Assembly (NCBI RefSeq): GCF_001666755.1
Contig: NZ_LZJC01000016.1
Span: 1-56,045, forward strand
Length of the DNA: 56,045 nucleotides
Source: Mycobacterium sp. E1214
Lineage (GTDB): Bacteria > Actinomycetota > Actinomycetes > Mycobacteriales > Mycobacteriaceae
Reading direction: 5' to 3'
A program made the position numbers and the translations under genes. How positions within the stretch are numbered: the stretch's first letter is position 1; the number at the start of each line of letters is the position of its first letter. Shown here one piece after another: positions 53,630 through 56,045 of this stretch. The notes beneath the pieces are model-generated. The model saw nothing but the letters and a program-made list of their open reading frames with translations, ran no database searches and was not told the origin of the DNA.

Positions 53630-54624
53630 GCGACGACCCGCATCACGCCATCCGTCGACACTCGGGGCGGACGGACCACGCGCAAGACCATCGCTGTCGC
53701 ACTCAGTTCGTATTCGACCGCCAGCAACATCACGATGGAGTCGGGCTTCAGGTTTCCGGTTTGCGCCAGGAAGACCAAGGCGTCGGCTTGAGTGCTCACG
53801 CCCAGATATCCGTGGTCGAGGGTGTGTTGATGAAGGTCGGCCGACCATGGCAACCCGATCAGATTGGCCAGCGAGCGGAACGGCTGTCCGGTATCGGATC
53901 CTTGCGGTACGAAGTGAGTGACGTATTGCGCGCTGACATTGGCGTCGGCCAACGCGGCCCGGATCGCGCGGATGAACATGCGAAGCGATTCACGCATCGA
54001 GTCCAGGGACCGGGTAGCCGTGAGGCGCGAGTACACGTGTTGAAAGTCGTTGGCGTCGACGGCTTCCCAATAGCCGGCTCGACCTTGCCAGTCGTCGGCC
54101 ATCTGCGGGCAACTCGCCGTTCCGCTACCCAGCAGCTTGGCGAAGCCACCGCCGCAGGATATGACCACCGCGTGTGCTACATCAGAAAAGGGCTCACCGC
54201 CAACGGTTTTCGAGGTGGCAAAGCGATCACTCCAGCACCAGTTATCGGCGCCCGTGGAGACGGAGTAACCGTCGTCGTCGAGGAGTCGTGCGGCCAGCAG
54301 CCAGGAAGTGAGTCCGCCGGCGCAGTTTTGCTTCACCTCCAGCGCGTTACCGTGGCATCCGACAACGCCGTTCTGGATGTGATGATGCACCGGCCATCCT
54401 TGGCCGCCTTGTGGGCCCACCCCCGCGTGGACGAGCCATCGCACCCGGGCCACCGGGGTGTGGGCCGCGGCGACGGCGGCCTTCCCGGCTTGCACGGCCA
54501 TCTCGGCAGGTGTGCTGCCCGGGTACTCGCACACGGCGCGCCATTGGCCGTCCGATGCCAGTTCGCCGGGCCCGATTGGCCGCGGGGTCGGACGCAGTAC
54601 CGCCACCGCCTCGAGCGACGTCAT
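53626..54624 (-). CDS. Ketoacyl-ACP synthase III-like (thiolase-fold) protein
   Basis: A 332-residue protein of the FabH/thiolase fold. The nucleophile Cys101 (VKQNCAGGLTSW) and His237 (THFVPQGSD) align with the FabH catalytic Cys and His. The third residue, Asn in FabH's YGNTSAAS-type loop, is replaced around 271-278 (HGYLGVSTQAD). Thus condensation may be altered; acyl transfer or scaffold roles are possible. It couples by ATGA overlaps to genes on both sides in the toxin operon. Acyl modification of an operon product is only a hypothesis. Confidence 0.75.
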   Translation of the reverse strand: MTSLEAVAVLRPTPRPIGPGELASDGQWRAVCEYPGSTPAEMAVQAGKAAVAAAHTPVARVRWLVHAGVGPQGGQGWPVHHHIQNGVVGCHGNALEVKQNCAGGLTSWLLAARLLDDDGYSVSTGADNWCWSDRFATSKTVGGEPFSDVAHAVVISCGGGFAKLLGSGTASCPQMADDWQGRAGYWEAVDANDFQHVYSRLTATRSLDSMRESLRMFIRAIRAALADANVSAQYVTHFVPQGSDTGQPFRSLANLIGLPWSADLHQHTLDHGYLGVSTQADALVFLAQTGNLKPDSIVMLLAVEYELSATAMVLRVVRPPRVSTDGVMRVVA

Positions 54625-56025
54625 CGGCCGACCTGGGTTCGCAGCTCGGAGCCGGCGCGCCGCGAGGGAGTCGGCACCGGCGGTCGCGGCGCCGGAGGCA
54701 TTACCGGCGTCGGCGGCCGCTGCACGGGCTCGGCCTCTTCCGGTCCGTCGTCACCGATCACCGGAACGACGGCATCCACCTCGCCGAGGACAAGCTCACC
54801 GTTCTTCTTGGTGCGCAACGCCTTATTCGCCTTATGCTCCTTGGCGCCGGGCCCACGCTGACCGCCGCCACCACCGCCGCCGGGTGGCGCTCCCCCGGCC
54901 CCCGCACCGGCTCCCACAGGCATACCCGGACGCGCCACAACTGGGCCGGGCATGTCAGTCCCCTTGGTCGCGGCAGCAACCGGCGCCCCGGCCGGGGACA
55001 ACGTGTCGCGGCCCAGCGATCCGATGCCGGCGCCGCCCCCGCCATGGGCACCCCCGGGCCCCGGCTTGCCCAGCGCGTCGAGGCCTTTCGGCACACCTTC
55101 GGGTAATCCGGTGTCCGGCATGCCGTTCTGGTGATTCTGCGCCGCACCCAACGCCTGCTGGAGTGGCTCTTCGAGGCCCTGCGCCGCTTGACTCAAGCCG
55201 CTACCCAACCCCGAGCCACCCGCCCCACCGGCCGATGGGCTGGCGGATCCCCCCAACGGGCTCGCGGACCCCCCCAACGGGCTAGCGGATCCACTTAACG
55301 GGTTAGACGATCCACCAAACGGATTGCCGATTCCGGTGCCCGTGGGCAACCCGAGGTCGTCCGAGCCGGACCCGGGCACGCCTGAACCGCTGAACGGATC
55401 GGTAAACCCGGCACCGTCGAACGCCGACGAGTTGCCGAGGCCGGCAGTGGGGCTGCCCGGTGCACCGAGTCCACCAAGGGAGCCGCTGAGCGGGTTGGTG
55501 ATTGCGGCGGTGTTTGGCATCGGGAAGCCCCCGGAGCTCGCACTTGAATCACCCGACGGATCGGCGATGCCCGATCCGCCGGGCACCGCCAGGTCGTCGG
55601 AACCCGGCGGCGGCGTCGTGTTCGGATCGTCGAAGCCCGGTGGCGGCGCCGTGTTCGGGTCGTCGAAGCCCGGCGGCGGCGCGGTACTCAGATCGGTCGC
55701 CGGTGCGGCGGTGGTGTCCAAGCCGGTCAATGGGGGCGGTGTCGTGTCGAGACCGATCGCTGGCGGCGGCGCGGTGTTCAGGCCGGCCGCTATCGGCGGT
55801 GGGGTGGTGTTGAAAGCACTCGTCGAAGGGAAAGCACCGTTAGCGTTACCCGCCCCGGGCGGCGCGATGGTGTTCAGGTTTGGCGGCGGCAGGGCGGAAG
55901 TGGAACCCGCATTAGGCGGGGGCGCAGTGCTGTTCACGTTCGGCGGCGGCGCAAGGTTGTTCAGATTCGGCGGCGGGGGTGGCGCGGTGTCCCTTGTCGT
56001 AGACGCCCGCGTCGATGCGCGCCAT
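54621..56025 (-). CDS. Pro/Gly/Asn-rich low-complexity protein, with probable frameshift near its start
   Basis: About 468 residues, almost all low complexity: PPPNLN and DDPNTAPPPGF-type repeats, then Gly/Ser-rich PLGGSAS repeats, a Gly-rich linker and a short conserved C-terminal region (NKALRTKKNGELVLGEVDAVVPVIGDD). ATG 56025 follows a strong GGAGGAGGTGG site and gives MARIDAGVYDKG, but the Pro-rich repeats continue in the +1 frame after about 55992. One extra base in the GGG run at 55991-55993 (opposite strand) would explain it. The first gene of the toxin operon in the window. Function unknown; ESX-associated disordered proteins such as EspK are similar in character. Confidence 0.6.
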
Positions 56026-56045
56026 GACTTCCACCTCCTCCTGCG

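Overview
The window is GC-rich actinobacterial DNA, almost certainly from a Mycobacterium (probably non-tuberculous). Bases 1-8788 carry the gene order known from M. tuberculosis Rv3264c-Rv3270: manB, wbbL1, rmlD, the LCP ligase gene lcp1, a TIGR03089 gene, pacL1 and ctpC. A partial Nudix gene lies before this block. Bases 8817-10330 hold a DoxX/MarR divergent pair with a perfect 20-bp operator-like palindrome, and a DUF1348 gene.

Bases 10483-28682 encode a complete type VII secretion (ESX) machine: a YbaB-like protein, an EspD/EspH-like (DUF2694) chaperone-like protein, EccA, a MinD/EspI-like ATPase, a small membrane protein, EccE, EccB, two different EccD paralogues, single-chain EccC, MycP and a second, longer EspI-like ATPase. 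No PE/PPE genes and no classical EsxA/EsxB pair are visible.

Bases 28679-56025 are one minus-strand operon reading away from the right edge: a Pro/Gly-rich protein, a ketosynthase-III-like protein, an EspG-like protein, a YbaB-like protein, a WXG100 protein with a long Pro-rich tail, and one enormous toxin gene. The first three junctions are ATGA-type overlaps or near-contacts. The toxin gene covers 22.46 kb (51137 down to 28679, about 7,480 codons) and is split over two frames that cross near 37.25-37.34 kb. That crossing is a single +1 shift and may be a sequencing error or a real mutation.

The giant protein is the main discovery. In order it carries a WXG100-like secretion domain, a disordered linker, a TcdA/TcdB-type glycosyltransferase domain (DxD), a papain-like Tox-PL domain (C/H/D), a Nudix hydrolase, three pertussis-toxin-like ADP-ribosyltransferase modules (R/STT/[Q,E]xE), a second Tox-PL, two Fic-like domains, an unidentified domain and about 1,700 residues of beta-rich unknown sequence. 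It ends with three or four HTH-like repeats and a zinc-deaminase domain (HAE...CxxC). The modules are separated by short repeated linkers, some nearly identical in DNA. The architecture resembles a MARTX-style multi-effector toxin built for a type VII machine. Most modules modify proteins or nucleotides in ways known from toxins aimed at eukaryotes, so delivery into an amoeba or macrophage is a reasonable inference, but only an inference. No immunity gene is visible beside the toxin end.

No intergenic stretch exceeds about 300 bases. No tRNA, rRNA, CRISPR array or insertion sequence was recognised.
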